The position numbers and the translations under genes are program-made. Below are positions 37,019 to 47,296 of a DNA stretch of 64,000 nt, piece by piece. The notes under the pieces were generated by a model that ran no database searches, had not been told where the DNA came from, and saw only the letters and a program-made list of their open reading frames with translations. The DNA comes from a bacterium (GTDB taxonomy: Bacteria > Electryoneota > AABM5-125-24 > Hatepunaeales > Hatepunaeaceae): NCBI GenBank assembly GCA_021734165.1, contig JAIPJL010000002.1, positions 1 to 64,000 on the forward strand, given 5' to 3'. The first letter of the stretch is position 1. Every line of letters starts with the position of its first letter.

Positions 37019-40000
37019 ATGAAAAGAATAATATCTATAGCTATAATCACAGGGTTTTGGATTGTTACGCTTCACGCTGAAATCACAGAAGTTGGTAGTT
37101 GCGAAACACCCGGACAAGCAGATAGAGTTTCTATCTCTCGTAATTATGCTTTCTTAAGTAATAGAGATAGTGGCTTACGTATAATTGATATATCCAATCC
37201 GGAAGAGCCTGATGAGGTAGGGGTGTATGATCCAAACGGAGTGAGTATTTGGAGTGTGTATGTTCGTGATGATCTTGCCTATCTCACAGCTTTTGGTTCT
37301 GGATTTTATATTGTCGATGTTTCAAATCCGGAAGAACCGGAGGAACTTGGACACTGCAACACACCAGATGATGATTTTGATGTCTTCATTTCAGGCAATT
37401 ATGCGTATATCGGTTGCGATGAAGCCGGTTTAAGGATTGTTAATATTTCTGATCCGGAAAATCCTGAGGAAATCGGACGTTTTAATACGAATGGTAATGC
37501 GACTAATTTAACCGTATCAGGAAACTATGCTTTCGTTTGCGATAGAGGTTCTGGTTTGCGGATCATCGATGTCTCCAATCCGGAAGAGCCTGATGAAGTC
37601 GGTTCCTACGTTCGCAATGACTGCTGGGTTTTGGCTTGTTTTGTTCGTGATGATATAGCTTATGTTACCGATGCCAGGCAGGGGCTTTGTATTGTTAATG
37701 TATCCAATCCGGAGGATCCTGAGGAAATAGGTAGGCTTGGAAACTTAAGATCTCCACGTGGAGTGGTTATAGTAGGTGACTATGCATTTGTTTCAGATGA
37801 TCTTGCTGGAGTTAGAGTAATTGATGTATCAAATCCGAATAACCCACGGTTAGTTGAGACATATGAACCAAATTACGCTACACAACACATCGTAATTGTC
37901 AGAAATTTCGCTTATGTTGCGGATCAGAACGGTGATCTTATCATTCTCGATGTATCGGATTATGCTATCACTGGACCGATGATCGAAATATCTGATGAAG
38001 AACTGGATTTTGAAGGAGTTGGACTTGGGTTGAGCGGTGAACTTCCTTTAACTATCTCTAATATCGGTATGGAAAACCTGGTAATTTCTAATATAGCGGT
38101 TGAAGGAGATTATTTCAGCACAAACTTCGAGGATGAAATTACACTTGAACCGGAAGAAGATAGAGAAATTACAGTAACGTTTTCACCGGAGGAACGGGGC
38201 GAGTTTGAAGGTTCATTGACCATTACATCCAACGATGAAGAAAACGATGAAATCCAGGTTACTTTGCTTGGTGAAGGAGTAGGTCCGGTTTTTTATGTTC
38301 ATCCGCGAGCGCTGGACTTCGGCGTGGTTGGAATTGACGAAAGCGCTGAAATAACAATCAGCTTCCGCAACCAGGGATTGCTTGATCTTATTATGTCCGG
38401 TTTCAGCAATAATAACGAAGCTTTCACTTTTGATATTGAAGATGAAGTCACCTTAGAGCCCGACGAGAATTACGGTCTGACAGTAACCTTTACTCCCGCC
38501 GATGGAATTGTTTACCTTGACACACTGATATTTACTACTAACGATCCTGATAAAGAAACCGTCACTATCCCCATGAGCGGTAGAGGTATGGGAGCGGTCA
38601 TCATCGCAAATCCCGATACTGTCAGGTTTGGAGAAGTAGGCAGAAATCGCAGCTCGGAAAGAGTAGTCACTATCCGCAACGAAGGCGAGATCGACCTCGA
38701 AATTTCCGAGATATTCGTCGAAGGACGCTTCTTCAGCATCGACCTTGATTCTATTTACGTTATCGAACCGGAAGGCGCTCTTGAATGCGCTGTCACGTTC
38801 GCACCCGAAGAAATCGGTGATTTCAGAGCAACGCTGTTTATATCCAGCAATGACAGAGAGCGTGAAGAGGTAAACATTCCGCTATTCGGTACAGGCAAGG
38901 GACCGGAAATTGTTGTTGACAGCGATTCGCTCGACTTTGGATTATTGCGGGTAGGCGAAAATACGCAACTCACTTTGACCATCAGCGCTGTTGGACTGAC
39001 CGATCTGACTGTTACTGATGTTGAAGTCCGGGGAGCGCCGACATTCTTGTCGGCGTTAGAAGACGAAGTCTTTATAGAGTTGAATAACAGCTTCGAGCTT
39101 CCGATCAGTTTCAACCCCAGCAATGACGGTTTCCTAAGCGGTTCTTTAATTATTCACTCTGACGATCCCGAAAACGGTGAATTAGAGATTTCTTTAACCG
39201 GATGCGCTCATCGAGGTGTTATGATAGACACGCTTGGCACAGTCTCAGACTTAACCGTTGTAAATGATCTTGTATATCTGGTTGTACAAAATGGTTTGGT
39301 GGTTATTGACGTTTCCAATCCGGAAGCTCCTGTAATAGCAGGTACTTACAATAACGAAGAAGTGAATGCGCTCAGTGTATTCGTTGATGGTAATTATGCT
39401 TATATGGCTGCTGGAGAGAACGGATTTACCATTGTTGATATTTCCGTTGTTGATTCGATGCAATTCGTAAGTACTTATGATACGGAAGGTTTCTCACACG
39501 ACGTAGCTGTCAGGGATGGCTATGCTTTTGTTGCTGACGGTGAAACCGGTTTGCGGGTGATTGACCTTTACGAGCCGGAGTCACCTTTTGAGGTGAACCA
39601 CGTTGACACGCCGGGCGAGGCTTATGCGGTAACATTAGACGGTGATTACGCTTATGTGGCTGATTACGTTCATGGCTTAAGGATTATTGACATTTCCAAT
39701 CCGCAATTACCTGCAGAAATTGGCTTTTACGATACGCGTGGCATGTCGATGGATGTTGCTGTTTCTGGTAACTTTGTTTACGTTGCAGACGAACGATACG
39801 GGCTTAGAATTATTGACGTTACCGATCCTGCAAATCCTGAAGAGATCGGTTTTTACGACACGGATGGTTACGCTTTCGGTGTAAGTATTGCCGGAGATCA
39901 TGCTTACGTTGCGGATGGCGAAGGCGGGATGTGTATGTTGGATGTTTCCATTCCTGAGAGTCCTTATCCGGCTAAGATATTTTACACACCGGGATTGGCA

Positions 40001-40378
40001 CTGTCAGTAGAAATATTTGATAATTATGCTTTTATCGCAGACCAGGATGACATACTGATTATTGACGTCACAGATTTCCTGCCAGTTGATGAACCGAACG
40101 CGCAAGTCATCCCCAATGTATTCATTTTACAGCCTGCTTTTCCGAATCCTTTCAATGCTACTACGACCATTTCGTATGATCTGCCGTTTAGTTCAGAAGT
40201 GGTTGTTGGAGTTTACGACTTATCAGGTCGTAGCATAACTACATTAGTCAGCAATTATCAGTCACCCGGCAAATATGCCACAGTTTGGAATGCTGAAGGC
40301 ATTGCAACGGGAATATACTTAATCAGGCTGTCAACTCCCGAACATGTGATTATTAGCAAGGTTGCGCTGGTGAAGTGA
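37019..40378 (+). CDS. Giant secreted LVIVD-repeat and ASH-domain protein with T9SS sorting domain
   Basis: 1119 aa. Signal peptide (cut near LHAEI), a first set of about seven LVIVD-type propeller repeats ('[17 protein letters not shown]'), four tandem ASH/choice-of-anchor Ig-like domains (about 320-735, '[16 protein letters not shown]'), a second propeller set of about six LVIVD repeats, and the T9SS tail '[17 protein letters not shown]...VALVK'. LVIVD propellers are found in surface proteins; ligand unknown. The third and fourth ASH domains look richer in GC than the flanks. Confidence 0.88.
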   Translation: MKRIISIAIITGFWIVTLHAEITEVGSCETPGQADRVSISRNYAFLSNRDSGLRIIDISNPEEPDEVGVYDPNGVSIWSVYVRDDLAYLTAFGSGFYIVDVSNPEEPEELGHCNTPDDDFDVFISGNYAYIGCDEAGLRIVNISDPENPEEIGRFNTNGNATNLTVSGNYAFVCDRGSGLRIIDVSNPEEPDEVGSYVRNDCWVLACFVRDDIAYVTDARQGLCIVNVSNPEDPEEIGRLGNLRSPRGVVIVGDYAFVSDDLAGVRVIDVSNPNNPRLVETYEPNYATQHIVIVRNFAYVADQNGDLIILDVSDYAITGPMIEISDEELDFEGVGLGLSGELPLTISNIGMENLVISNIAVEGDYFSTNFEDEITLEPEEDREITVTFSPEERGEFEGSLTITSNDEENDEIQVTLLGEGVGPVFYVHPRALDFGVVGIDESAEITISFRNQGLLDLIMSGFSNNNEAFTFDIEDEVTLEPDENYGLTVTFTPADGIVYLDTLIFTTNDPDKETVTIPMSGRGMGAVIIANPDTVRFGEVGRNRSSERVVTIRNEGEIDLEISEIFVEGRFFSIDLDSIYVIEPEGALECAVTFAPEEIGDFRATLFISSNDREREEVNIPLFGTGKGPEIVVDSDSLDFGLLRVGENTQLTLTISAVGLTDLTVTDVEVRGAPTFLSALEDEVFIELNNSFELPISFNPSNDGFLSGSLIIHSDDPENGELEISLTGCAHRGVMIDTLGTVSDLTVVNDLVYLVVQNGLVVIDVSNPEAPVIAGTYNNEEVNALSVFVDGNYAYMAAGENGFTIVDISVVDSMQFVSTYDTEGFSHDVAVRDGYAFVADGETGLRVIDLYEPESPFEVNHVDTPGEAYAVTLDGDYAYVADYVHGLRIIDISNPQLPAEIGFYDTRGMSMDVAVSGNFVYVADERYGLRIIDVTDPANPEEIGFYDTDGYAFGVSIAGDHAYVADGEGGMCMLDVSIPESPYPAKIFYTPGLALSVEIFDNYAFIADQDDILIIDVTDFLPVDEPNAQVIPNVFILQPAFPNPFNATTTISYDLPFSSEVVVGVYDLSGRSITTLVSNYQSPGKYATVWNAEGIATGIYLIRLSTPEHVIISKVALVK

Positions 40379-40403
40379 TGTTTGGATATGATTTTTATTA
40401 ATA

Positions 40404-40436
40404 AAAAAAGCTGGCGATGATGTCGTCAGCTTTTAT
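40404..40436 (+). terminator. Rho-independent terminator of the LVIVD gene
   Basis: AAAAGCTGGCGA-tgatg-TCGTCAGCTTTT (one G-T pair), 26 nt after the stop, ending in TTTT. Confidence 0.8.
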
Positions 40437-40532
40437 AGCAACGCTTGTAAGTATTTTCGTATGAGCAAAACTGAGAGTTGATTTAGACTAAGGAAACCCC
40501 CCTTTTATGAGAGACTGACGCTTCGCTTAGTG

Positions 40533-40553
40533 CCCCTCTACTATGTAGGGGGG
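40533..40553. repeat. GC-rich stem-loop between convergent genes
   Basis: CCCCTCTAC-tat-GTAGGGGGG, 9-bp stem with one wobble. It lies between the convergent LVIVD and purL genes and has no U-tract; probably an intergenic palindromic repeat. Confidence 0.5.
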
Positions 40554-40626
40554 AAGGCAACTTATAAGGTTGTTTGAATGCGAAAATACTTTTGAACCGT
40601 GTTATAATTTGAATATTGAAAATCGT

Positions 40627-42879
40627 TTAGCCCCCCATCAACCTCGGAATCGCTTCATAATACTCGCTTGCAATCTGGTTTATTGACAGGTCGAAGGTGT
40701 TTTTCCATGTAAAGTTATTACCTCCAGTGGAGCCGATCTTGCGTATAGGTACACCGGAAGTTTTTGCAGTTTGCTCGAATACATTTACATTTTCCGGTTT
40801 AACTGAAACAACAACTCTGCCGGGAGCTTCTCCGAATAGGTGTGCAGCGGATGAACCTTCCACCGGGAAGTCAATCGAAACTCCGATCATCTTCTTGCGA
40901 TCCATCATGCAGCACTCAGCGATGCAAACAGCCAGTCCGCCGTCGGAAACGTCGTGAGCGGACTGGATTAAGCCTTTATCTACCAGTTTGATTAGTAGAT
41001 CGATTAACCGCTTTTCGTCGTTCATATCTACAGGTGTTAAGGCTCCGGCGTTCATGTCGTGAATGATGTTGAGATAACTGCTACCACCAAGTCCGTGTCC
41101 TTTTGCCTCTCCGAGCAGATAGACAGAATCGCCCTCGTTTTTGAATGTTGAACCGACGTTCTTTGAAACATCCTCGATCAGTCCCAGCATTCCAATCACG
41201 GGCGTCGGCAGCACAGCCTTTCCGTTGGTTTCATTATAGAAAGATACGTTTCCACCCGTTACCGGTGTATCGAATGCCCGGCAGGCTTCACCCATACCAG
41301 CAACAGCTTCATGGAAGAAGTAGTAGATCTCCGGTTTGTAGGGATGTCCGAAGTTCAGGCAGTTTGTGATCGCCACCGGACGCGCTCCTGTGCAGGCAAC
41401 ATTGCGCGCAGCTTCTGTGACCGCCAGCATCGCTCCCATGCGAGGATTAAGCCTGACATATCTGGCGTTGCAATCGGTTTTAACAGCCAAACCCTTGTCA
41501 GTACCCTCAACACGGACAACTGCCGCATCACCGAAGCCCGGCTCGATAGCGGTATTGGTTCGTACTGAGCAGTCGTATTGATTATGCACCCAGGCTTTGG
41601 ACGCTATGTCCGGTGTAGATAACAGTTTTAATAGCACATCAGCGGGATTGTCCGTATCCGGCAGTGACAGTGGATCGAATGCTTCCAGCTTGTCCAGCTC
41701 AGTAGGACGTTTGTATTCACGCTTATATTGAGGCGCACCACCGCCGAGTACTAAATGCCATGGAGGGATATCTGCAACCAGTCGCCCCTTGTGATGTATC
41801 TTCAACCTGTCTTCGTCTATAACCTTGCCGATTTCGACCGCTTCAAGCTCCCATTTGTCAAATACACGGCGTACTTCGTCTTCACGTCCTTTTTCAGCTA
41901 TCAACAGCATCCGCTCCTGCGATTCGGAAAGCATGATCTCCCACGGATCGATGTCTGCTTCGCGGAGTGGTACTTTATCAAGGTCTATATCCATACCAAG
42001 TCCTCCTGCAGCGGACATCTCGCTTGACGAGCAGGTCAGTCCTGCCGCTCCCATGTCCTGAATAGCAGCAACAGCACCAGTTTCCGACAGTTCCAGTGTT
42101 GCTTCGAGCAGCAGTTTTTCAGCAAAAGGATCGCCAACTTGCACGGTAGGTCGTTTGGCTTCATCGTCACCCGACAGCTCCCGCGATGCAAGCACCGATG
42201 CGCCGTGTATGCCGTCTCTGCCGGTTCTTGAGCCAACATAGAAAACTGAGTTTCCGACTCCCTTGGCTTTGGCGCTCATGACGTTTTCGACTTTGACTAC
42301 ACCGACAGCCATAGCATTGATTAGTGGATTGCCTGTGTAGGACGGATCGAACTGTACTTCACCCGCGACAGTGGGGACTCCGAAACAGTTGCCGTAATGA
42401 CCGATACCTTTAACTACACCATCGAGCAGGAAGCGGTTGTGTGGATCTTTCAGGTCACCAAAGCGCAGTGAGTCCAGCGCTGCAATTGGTCTGGCGCCCA
42501 TGGTGAAGATATCGCGCAGGATGCCTCCGACTCCGGTAGCAGCGCCCTGGAACGGCTCAACCGCTGAAGGATGATTATGGCTCTCAATTTTGAAGGCAAC
42601 CGCATAACCGTTACCTATGTCAACCAGTCCGGCATTTTCTTCACCTGCATCAACAAGCAGACGACCACCTGACCGTGGCAGCGTTTTAAGTTCGAGGATG
42701 GAGTTTTTGTATGAACAGTGCTCCGACCACATCACAGCGATGATAGCAAGCTCGGTTACATTCGGTACACGTCCGAGGATTTCGCAGATACGCGCGAATT
42801 CCTCTTCGTTCATGGTCTGATCGAGCGCCTCTTGCAATGTGCCCGGGCGCGTGGGGTCGTGAGTGGGTGTATTTGTCAT
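40627..42879 (-). CDS. purL: Phosphoribosylformylglycinamidine synthase subunit PurL
   Basis: 750 aa, the small-type PurL used with separate PurQ and PurS. Converts FGAR to FGAM in purine synthesis. Signatures: '[12 protein letters not shown]' near the N-terminus, '[20 protein letters not shown]', '[13 protein letters not shown]', '[14 protein letters not shown]' and C-terminal '[15 protein letters not shown]'. ATG 42879 chosen; the track start lies next to the upstream toxin stop. purQ and purS are not in the window. Confidence 0.96.
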   Translation of the reverse strand: MTNTPTHDPTRPGTLQEALDQTMNEEEFARICEILGRVPNVTELAIIAVMWSEHCSYKNSILELKTLPRSGGRLLVDAGEENAGLVDIGNGYAVAFKIESHNHPSAVEPFQGAATGVGGILRDIFTMGARPIAALDSLRFGDLKDPHNRFLLDGVVKGIGHYGNCFGVPTVAGEVQFDPSYTGNPLINAMAVGVVKVENVMSAKAKGVGNSVFYVGSRTGRDGIHGASVLASRELSGDDEAKRPTVQVGDPFAEKLLLEATLELSETGAVAAIQDMGAAGLTCSSSEMSAAGGLGMDIDLDKVPLREADIDPWEIMLSESQERMLLIAEKGREDEVRRVFDKWELEAVEIGKVIDEDRLKIHHKGRLVADIPPWHLVLGGGAPQYKREYKRPTELDKLEAFDPLSLPDTDNPADVLLKLLSTPDIASKAWVHNQYDCSVRTNTAIEPGFGDAAVVRVEGTDKGLAVKTDCNARYVRLNPRMGAMLAVTEAARNVACTGARPVAITNCLNFGHPYKPEIYYFFHEAVAGMGEACRAFDTPVTGGNVSFYNETNGKAVLPTPVIGMLGLIEDVSKNVGSTFKNEGDSVYLLGEAKGHGLGGSSYLNIIHDMNAGALTPVDMNDEKRLIDLLIKLVDKGLIQSAHDVSDGGLAVCIAECCMMDRKKMIGVSIDFPVEGSSAAHLFGEAPGRVVVSVKPENVNVFEQTAKTSGVPIRKIGSTGGNNFTWKNTFDLSINQIASEYYEAIPRLMGG

Positions 42880-42915
42880 GTTAATTTTGTTATTAATGAT
42901 GCTGTGAAAAACCAC

Positions 42916-43184
42916 TTATTTATTAGAATAAGCATCTCCGCGGTGCCTGACTGACCAAACAATAATTTCTTGATTGTCTGAATCAAGTGTATAAAAGATG
43001 CGCCAATCCCCAATTCTCAATCTGAAATATCCTTTTAGTCTATTACTTTTAAGCGCTATATGCTTAAACAGATAAGGATCCTCAGACATTAAGATGAGCT
43101 TTGCTCTGATTCTCGTTTTGATCGATTCCGGAATGTTTTTAGCTCTTTTCCTACTCTTCGATCAACTCTAATTGTCCAGTTCAA
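42916..43184 (-). pseudogene. RelE/ParE-type toxin, frameshifted in an A5 tract
   Basis: Missed by the ORF track. Frame 1 gives 'NWTIRVDRRVGKELK' from a TTG overlapping the antitoxin stop (TTGA). After AAAAA at 43136-43140 a second frame continues 'NIPESIKTRIRAKLILM...' to 'IIVWSVRHRGDAYSNK'. Restoring one A gives an 89-aa RelE-fold toxin with the family's 'KELKNIPES', 'RLRIGDWRIFYT' and 'RHRGDAY' motifs. Either an inactivated toxin, a sequencing indel, or slippage-controlled expression. Paired with the antitoxin directly upstream. Confidence 0.85.
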
Positions 43185-43375
43185 TCTGACCAAACCTCGT
43201 CTATTGCAACCAGATCAGGTTGGTTTTTTCGTTTCAGGAGTTTCTCAATGAAATCATCGCGGAGTTCTCCATCCGGATCAAGTAAAGTACTGATTCGCTG
43301 GTCGATAATGTCCGTTATTAAGGCAGTAAACTCATCAACCGTCAAATCAGATATTCTTTTGTCTGTCTTGCTCAT
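43181..43375 (-). CDS. Antitoxin of the RelE-type pair
   Basis: 64 aa from ATG 43375 (AAGGA 7 nt upstream; the track TTG at 43378 is one codon earlier). 'KRISDLTVDEFTALITDII' is the usual N-terminal motif of small RelB-like antitoxins, and the C-terminal part ('LLKRKNQPDLVAIDEVWSD') would bind the toxin. Stop overlaps the toxin start. Confidence 0.8.
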   Translation of the reverse strand: MSKTDKRISDLTVDEFTALITDIIDQRISTLLDPDGELRDDFIEKLLKRKNQPDLVAIDEVWSD

Positions 43376-43436
43376 CAAATATTCCTTTCATTTAACTAAC
43401 AAAAGCAGGATGCAAATGCTCTACTAAATAGACCAA

Positions 43437-44237
43437 CTAAAGCTTTAAGCCTAAAGAAAATGATGGTATTGTATTTCTACCAATTTGCTTAGATTGAATA
43501 CTTAATGCAAACCTATGTTCAATTTTCTTGTATCTAAAATGTGTGATAATAAGATCCACAAAGAAAGCTGATTGAACTATACCTGATGCAAGCATTAACT
43601 TTTTATCTGTTTCTTGACCCTCATAATATCCTTGCGCCCCAATTTGATCAATTGTTGTGAACGGTCCGATAACAGGAATTAAACTCCCAGCAAATATATC
43701 ATCGCCAACTGAAGCATCACCAAGAAGTGTAAGTAAATAAACGATATATAAACCCCAGCAATCAATTTTCTCTCTCATTTCAAGGTTGCTAAGTTTATAT
43801 CCGATGCCGATAAATTCAGGACTTGGTTCTATAGGATCACCTGGATTCAAAATTCTTATAGCATAGCCAGTTAATCCCTTTTGAGCTCCAAATCCAGCGT
43901 ATGTACCATATGAATTGCTGGACATATAACCTTGCAAGTCTTTATCAGAGTGTGTAATAACCAGTGCATTCGCACCATATTTTGCAGATTGTTTCTGCAT
44001 TGCTTCAATCAAATCAGACCAATCATGTAACGGTTGACCATAAAGTGAACCGCTTTTCGATGAAACGATTCCAATTTCTCTATATCTAATTGAATCAGGA
44101 GGAGTTTCCAGTACTTTTACAGGTCCAAAATGTCTTGGATATCTGTAGTCCGTCAACGTAAGTTTAGAACTTGCGCAGGATACTAACAGACTACTCAGAT
44201 AGCAAATAATCATACTTACAAAGAATTTACGTAACAT
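43437..44237 (-). CDS. Predicted lipoprotein, unknown function
   Basis: 266 aa. Signal 'FFVSMIICYLSSLLVSC' with lipobox LVSC. The first half ('YGANALVITHSDKDLQGY') resembles small envelope lipoprotein domains that contain a 'GANALV' motif. The second half has hydrophobic stretches ('LYIVYLLTLLGDASV', 'AGSLIPVIGPF'). Lies between two toxin-antitoxin pairs without obvious connection to either. Confidence 0.65.
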   Translation of the reverse strand: MLRKFFVSMIICYLSSLLVSCASSKLTLTDYRYPRHFGPVKVLETPPDSIRYREIGIVSSKSGSLYGQPLHDWSDLIEAMQKQSAKYGANALVITHSDKDLQGYMSSNSYGTYAGFGAQKGLTGYAIRILNPGDPIEPSPEFIGIGYKLSNLEMREKIDCWGLYIVYLLTLLGDASVGDDIFAGSLIPVIGPFTTIDQIGAQGYYEGQETDKKLMLASGIVQSAFFVDLIITHFRYKKIEHRFALSIQSKQIGRNTIPSFSLGLKL

Positions 44238-44265
44238 ACAATTTCTCCTTTAGATTATTGTTCTA

Positions 44266-44610
44266 TCACGAAATCGCTTTTCCTTTGAGGACTGCAATCA
44301 CTTTGTTTATAATGTTTTCAAGAATATTTGATTTTAACAAACCAACTTTGCTATGAAAAAGTGTGATATTTGCTGTAAACAGCTTCACTGGACGCGCATA
44401 ACTGATTTTTTCTAAGCTCCCATTCTGAAAAGCTTCTTCAGTAAGTTCAATAGCTCGATTATCTGCGTAAGGATTGCTTGTTATCTGACATAGTATCCAA
44501 TCGTCTTTTTCGGCAGATGCAAGTACTACTGCAGGACGAAGCTTAGCTTGTGATAAATCTGAAAATGGAAAAGGTACTAAGACTACCGATCCGGCTGAAG
44601 GTGTGACCAC
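44266..44610 (-). CDS. MazF/PemK-type endoribonuclease toxin
   Basis: 114 aa from GTG 44610. 'GSVVLVPFPFSDLSQAKLRPAVVL' and 'ILCQITSN' are the classic MazF/PemK beta-barrel motifs, including the conserved Arg-Pro pair. Such toxins cut mRNA at short sites. Start overlaps the antitoxin gene by 28 nt. Intact. Confidence 0.9.
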   Translation of the reverse strand: MVTPSAGSVVLVPFPFSDLSQAKLRPAVVLASAEKDDWILCQITSNPYADNRAIELTEEAFQNGSLEKISYARPVKLFTANITLFHSKVGLLKSNILENIINKVIAVLKGKAIS

Positions 44611-44807
44611 GCTTCGTCTTCCTCCTTTCGGTTCCAGTCTTTTGCGAGAGCTTCTTCACTAAGAAGTGTGATCTCATCAGTTTCAGGGAAATCCACATCT
44701 TCATCAAGTATCGTAACGATAGCCCTTCGAGACTTTTCTAAACGAATCTTATCCTTTAGTTTAATTCTGCCATCCTTATAGATGACAGCTTCTATTGATT
44801 TTAACAT
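44583..44807 (-). CDS. Antitoxin of the MazF-type pair
   Basis: 74 aa. N-terminal beta-rich part 'IEAVIYKDGRIKLKDKIRL' as in small DNA-binding antitoxins, then an acidic tail 'LLSEEALAKDWNRKEEDEAW', a segment often seen in MazF partners. AAAGGAG lies just before the ATG. Likely autoregulates the pair. Confidence 0.82.
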   Translation of the reverse strand: MLKSIEAVIYKDGRIKLKDKIRLEKSRRAIVTILDEDVDFPETDEITLLSEEALAKDWNRKEEDEAWSHLQPDR

Positions 44808-44835
44808 ATTTTATCTCCTTTGTATTGAAAAATAA

Positions 44836-44898
44836 GTTTAGAGTTCATGCTTCAGCATGTTTGTGAATCTACTACAACCTGAAGGTTGAACTCTAAAC
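44836..44898. repeat. Cloverleaf-like composite palindrome
   Basis: A perfect 12-bp outer inverted repeat, GTTTAGAGTTCA / TGAACTCTAAAC, encloses two inner hairpins, CATGC-ttca-GCATG and CAACCT-ga-AGGTTG. Located 7 nt downstream of the accD stop. Similar architecture to the larger elements at 46248 and 63454. Confidence 0.7.
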
Positions 44899-44905
44899 CA
44901 AATTT

Positions 44906-45760
44906 TCAACTACTGCTTCTCCCGTCCAACAATCCCAACAACGTCACAATCCGCTTTTTTAGTTCTTTTCGTTCAACAATCATATCCATGAAGCCATGCT
45001 CCATCACGAAATCGGAACTCTGGAAACCCTCAGGCAGATCCTGTCCGATGGTCTGCTTGATAACACGCGGTCCGGCAAAACCGATCAACGCTCCCGGCTC
45101 TGCTATGTTGATGTCACCGAGCATAGCAAAAGAGGCTGTTGTTCCACCCGTGGTCGGATTGGTTAGTATGGATATGTATGGCTGCTTAATAGCGCTCAAC
45201 TTGGTTAGTATAGCCGAGGATTTTGCCATCTGCATCAGCGAGAATATGCCCTCCTGCATACGCATTCCGCCGGAACAGGAAACCGCTACCATCGGACAAG
45301 GAGCTTCCACCGCACGCAGTACAGCCCTGCAAAATTTTTCACCGACAACCGAACCTACACTGCCTCCCATGAAAGCAAAGTCCATAACCGCAAGCTGCAC
45401 CAATATGCCATCCATGCTGCCGCTGAAGCAGCGTATTGCGTCTTTGAACCCGGATTTCCTGGTATATTTTACGATCCGATCCGAGTACTTGATCGAATCC
45501 TTGAATTTCAATATATCCGTAGATTTAAGTCCCGCATCATGTTCATCAACGCTGCCTTCGTCAAGAAGTATTTCAATATATTCATTGGACGAAATCCTGA
45601 AATGATTGCCGCATTTTGGACATACGCTGAGGTTTCTTTCAAGCTCTTTCTTGAAGAGACTCTCGCTGCAGGATTCACATTTTATCCAGACTCCATCGGG
45701 AATGCTTTTCCTTGTTTTGGGCTGTAATCCATCGGTTGTTCTCTTAAACCAGTCAGGCAT
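44906..45760 (-). CDS. accD: Acetyl-CoA carboxylase carboxyltransferase subunit beta
   Basis: 284 aa. N-terminal zinc finger 'IKCESCSESLFKKELERNLS VCPKC' region (CxxC and CxxC), then the crotonase-fold carboxyltransferase with 'DFAFMGGSVGSVVGEK', 'SCSGGMRMQEGIFSLMQMAK' and 'NPTTGGTTASFAMLGDI', oxyanion 'ALIGFAGPRVI'. Works with AccA, AccB and AccC in fatty-acid synthesis. Overlaps rimI by 8 nt. Confidence 0.96.
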   Translation of the reverse strand: MPDWFKRTTDGLQPKTRKSIPDGVWIKCESCSESLFKKELERNLSVCPKCGNHFRISSNEYIEILLDEGSVDEHDAGLKSTDILKFKDSIKYSDRIVKYTRKSGFKDAIRCFSGSMDGILVQLAVMDFAFMGGSVGSVVGEKFCRAVLRAVEAPCPMVAVSCSGGMRMQEGIFSLMQMAKSSAILTKLSAIKQPYISILTNPTTGGTTASFAMLGDINIAEPGALIGFAGPRVIKQTIGQDLPEGFQSSDFVMEHGFMDMIVERKELKKRIVTLLGLLDGRSSS

Positions 45761-46211
45761 AAGTCGTCAATTCCTTTCTAAAAACCAGCGCATCCTCCAC
45801 GCCTTGGTAATAACCAATTCTTTCGTCAACAAGCAGAAATCCTTCGCTAATATAAAAATCAATAGCAGTTAGATTTGATCTTCTTACTTCGAGTGAAATA
45901 TATTCAATCTTACTTTGTAAAGCGGTTTTGTAGAGCTTTCTTAGAAGAGACTTTGCAATTCCCTTTCGTCTAAAATCAGCTTTCACAGCGATATTAACAA
46001 GGTGAAGCGTATCTTCATCCCAAACAGCGAATAAATATGCGATTAGTTTCTTGTCAATATACACCCCCCATGAGATTTCATCAGAAAGAATGAAAGCCTC
46101 AAACCAATTATCAGTCCAGGGATCAATGAAACACTGATTTTCGATTTCAACGATCTGACGAATATGACCTGTGAATAGGTTTTTTATAATTACTGAGTCA
46201 GAGATACCCAT
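45753..46211 (-). CDS. rimI: RimI-type GNAT N-acetyltransferase
   Basis: 152 aa from ATG 46211. GNAT fold with acetyl-CoA loop 'VKADFRRKGIAKSLL', 'EYISLEVRRSNLTAIDFYISEGF' and C-terminal 'YYQGVEDALVFRKEL', matching ribosomal-protein-S18-alanine acetyltransferase RimI. The track start at 46268 adds 19 residues encoded by one arm of a palindromic repeat, so it is rejected. Translationally coupled to accD. Confidence 0.85.
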   Translation of the reverse strand: MGISDSVIIKNLFTGHIRQIVEIENQCFIDPWTDNWFEAFILSDEISWGVYIDKKLIAYLFAVWDEDTLHLVNIAVKADFRRKGIAKSLLRKLYKTALQSKIEYISLEVRRSNLTAIDFYISEGFLLVDERIGYYQGVEDALVFRKELTTYA

Positions 46212-46247
46212 CACATAAAGCTCTTTGTTTTTTTCGTCATGCGAGGA

Positions 46248-46402
46248 CGAGACCTTTGAAATATTCATAAAAGTATGCTGTCATTCCTGCGAAGGCAGGA
46301 ATCCAGAAAGGTTAAGTGCTTAATAATGGATATGTTATGGATTCCGGCTTTCGCCGGAATGACACACTTTAGGCATTAACATCGAATATTTCAAAGGTCT
46401 CG
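46248..46402. repeat. Composite palindromic repeat element, copy 1 (MITE/REP-like)
   Basis: Perfect 19-bp terminal inverted repeats (CGAGACCTTTGAAATATTC) at 46248-46266 and 46384-46402 enclose two hairpins: ATTCCTGC-gaag-GCAGGAAT and ATTCCGGC-tttc-GCCGGAAT, which are also complementary to each other. A second copy is at 63454-63611, including the flank 'CGTGAC(G/A)GCACTC'. Confidence 0.85.
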
Positions 46403-46436
46403 AAGACACGTGACGGCACTCTCGTTGTTTGGATTA

Positions 46437-47294
46437 TCAACTATAAACCAATTCATCAACAACTTTCAAAGCATCAGCTACTGCCTTAACATCATGCACT
46501 CTCACAACGTCAGCGCCATACATCACACTGCAAACTACCGAAGCTAAAGTTCCTGCCAGTCTGTTTTTTACATCTCTACCAGTAAGCAATCCAATGAATG
46601 ATTTACGTGATGTGCCTATCAATGTCCCCGCTGCAATTTCACGAAATTCAGCTATATTCCTGATCAGTTCGAGATTATGCTCAAGGTTTTTGCCAAAGCC
46701 AATTCCCGGATCAACAAGTATAGATTCACGTGAGACGCCTGCATCTTCAAATCGCTTAACAGCATTCTTTAAGTATTCTTTAATTTCCCCAACTACATCA
46801 TCGTACAACGGATTTTGCTGCATGTTGCGAGGTGTGCCTTTGATGTGCATCAGTATTACTCCAGCGCTGTGATCTGCAGCAACTCCAGTTATTTGCTTGT
46901 CGAAACTACCGGCGCTAATGTCGTTAATGATGTGAGCGCCCGAGTTAAGAGCTTCCCTTGCAACCTCAGATTTGTTGGTATCAATTGATATGCAGACATT
47001 TGACTGCTTTGAGATTTCTTCAATCAGAGGTATTACTCGACGCATTTCTTCATCAGCAAGTACAGGCAGGCTTCCCGGTCTGGTCGATTCACCGCCGATG
47101 TCGATTATATCAGCGCCGTTTTCAATCATCTCAAGCGCTTTTCTAAGAGCTGCATCCTGACCGAAGGTTTCACCACCGTTTGAAAACGAATCAGGAGTTA
47201 CGTTGAGAATACCCATTATCAACGTTCTTGAACCGATTGTCAGTTCAAGGTTGCGAGCTTTAAAAATTCGTGTTGATCTAACCGTGTTACTCAT
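46437..47294 (-). CDS. folP: Dihydropteroate synthase
   Basis: 285 aa. Folate pathway enzyme joining p-aminobenzoate to dihydropterin pyrophosphate. Signatures 'LIMGILNVTPDSFSNGG', 'GADIIDIGGESTRPGS', 'INDISAG', 'ILVDPGIGFGKNLEHN' and 'LIGTSRKSFIG' are complete. Lies 2 nt after the upstream outer-membrane protein gene. Confidence 0.96.
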   Translation of the reverse strand: MSNTVRSTRIFKARNLELTIGSRTLIMGILNVTPDSFSNGGETFGQDAALRKALEMIENGADIIDIGGESTRPGSLPVLADEEMRRVIPLIEEISKQSNVCISIDTNKSEVAREALNSGAHIINDISAGSFDKQITGVAADHSAGVILMHIKGTPRNMQQNPLYDDVVGEIKEYLKNAVKRFEDAGVSRESILVDPGIGFGKNLEHNLELIRNIAEFREIAAGTLIGTSRKSFIGLLTGRDVKNRLAGTLASVVCSVMYGADVVRVHDVKAVADALKVVDELVYS

Positions 47295-47296
47295 AC

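Noticed and set aside
46212-46268. 19 extra N-terminal residues of rimI
   Set aside because: Encoded by one arm of the composite palindromic repeat; ATG 46211 fits the RimI family length.
46248-46402. CRISPR array
   Set aside because: Repeats are inverted hairpins with only two inner units and no regularly spaced direct repeats or cas genes.
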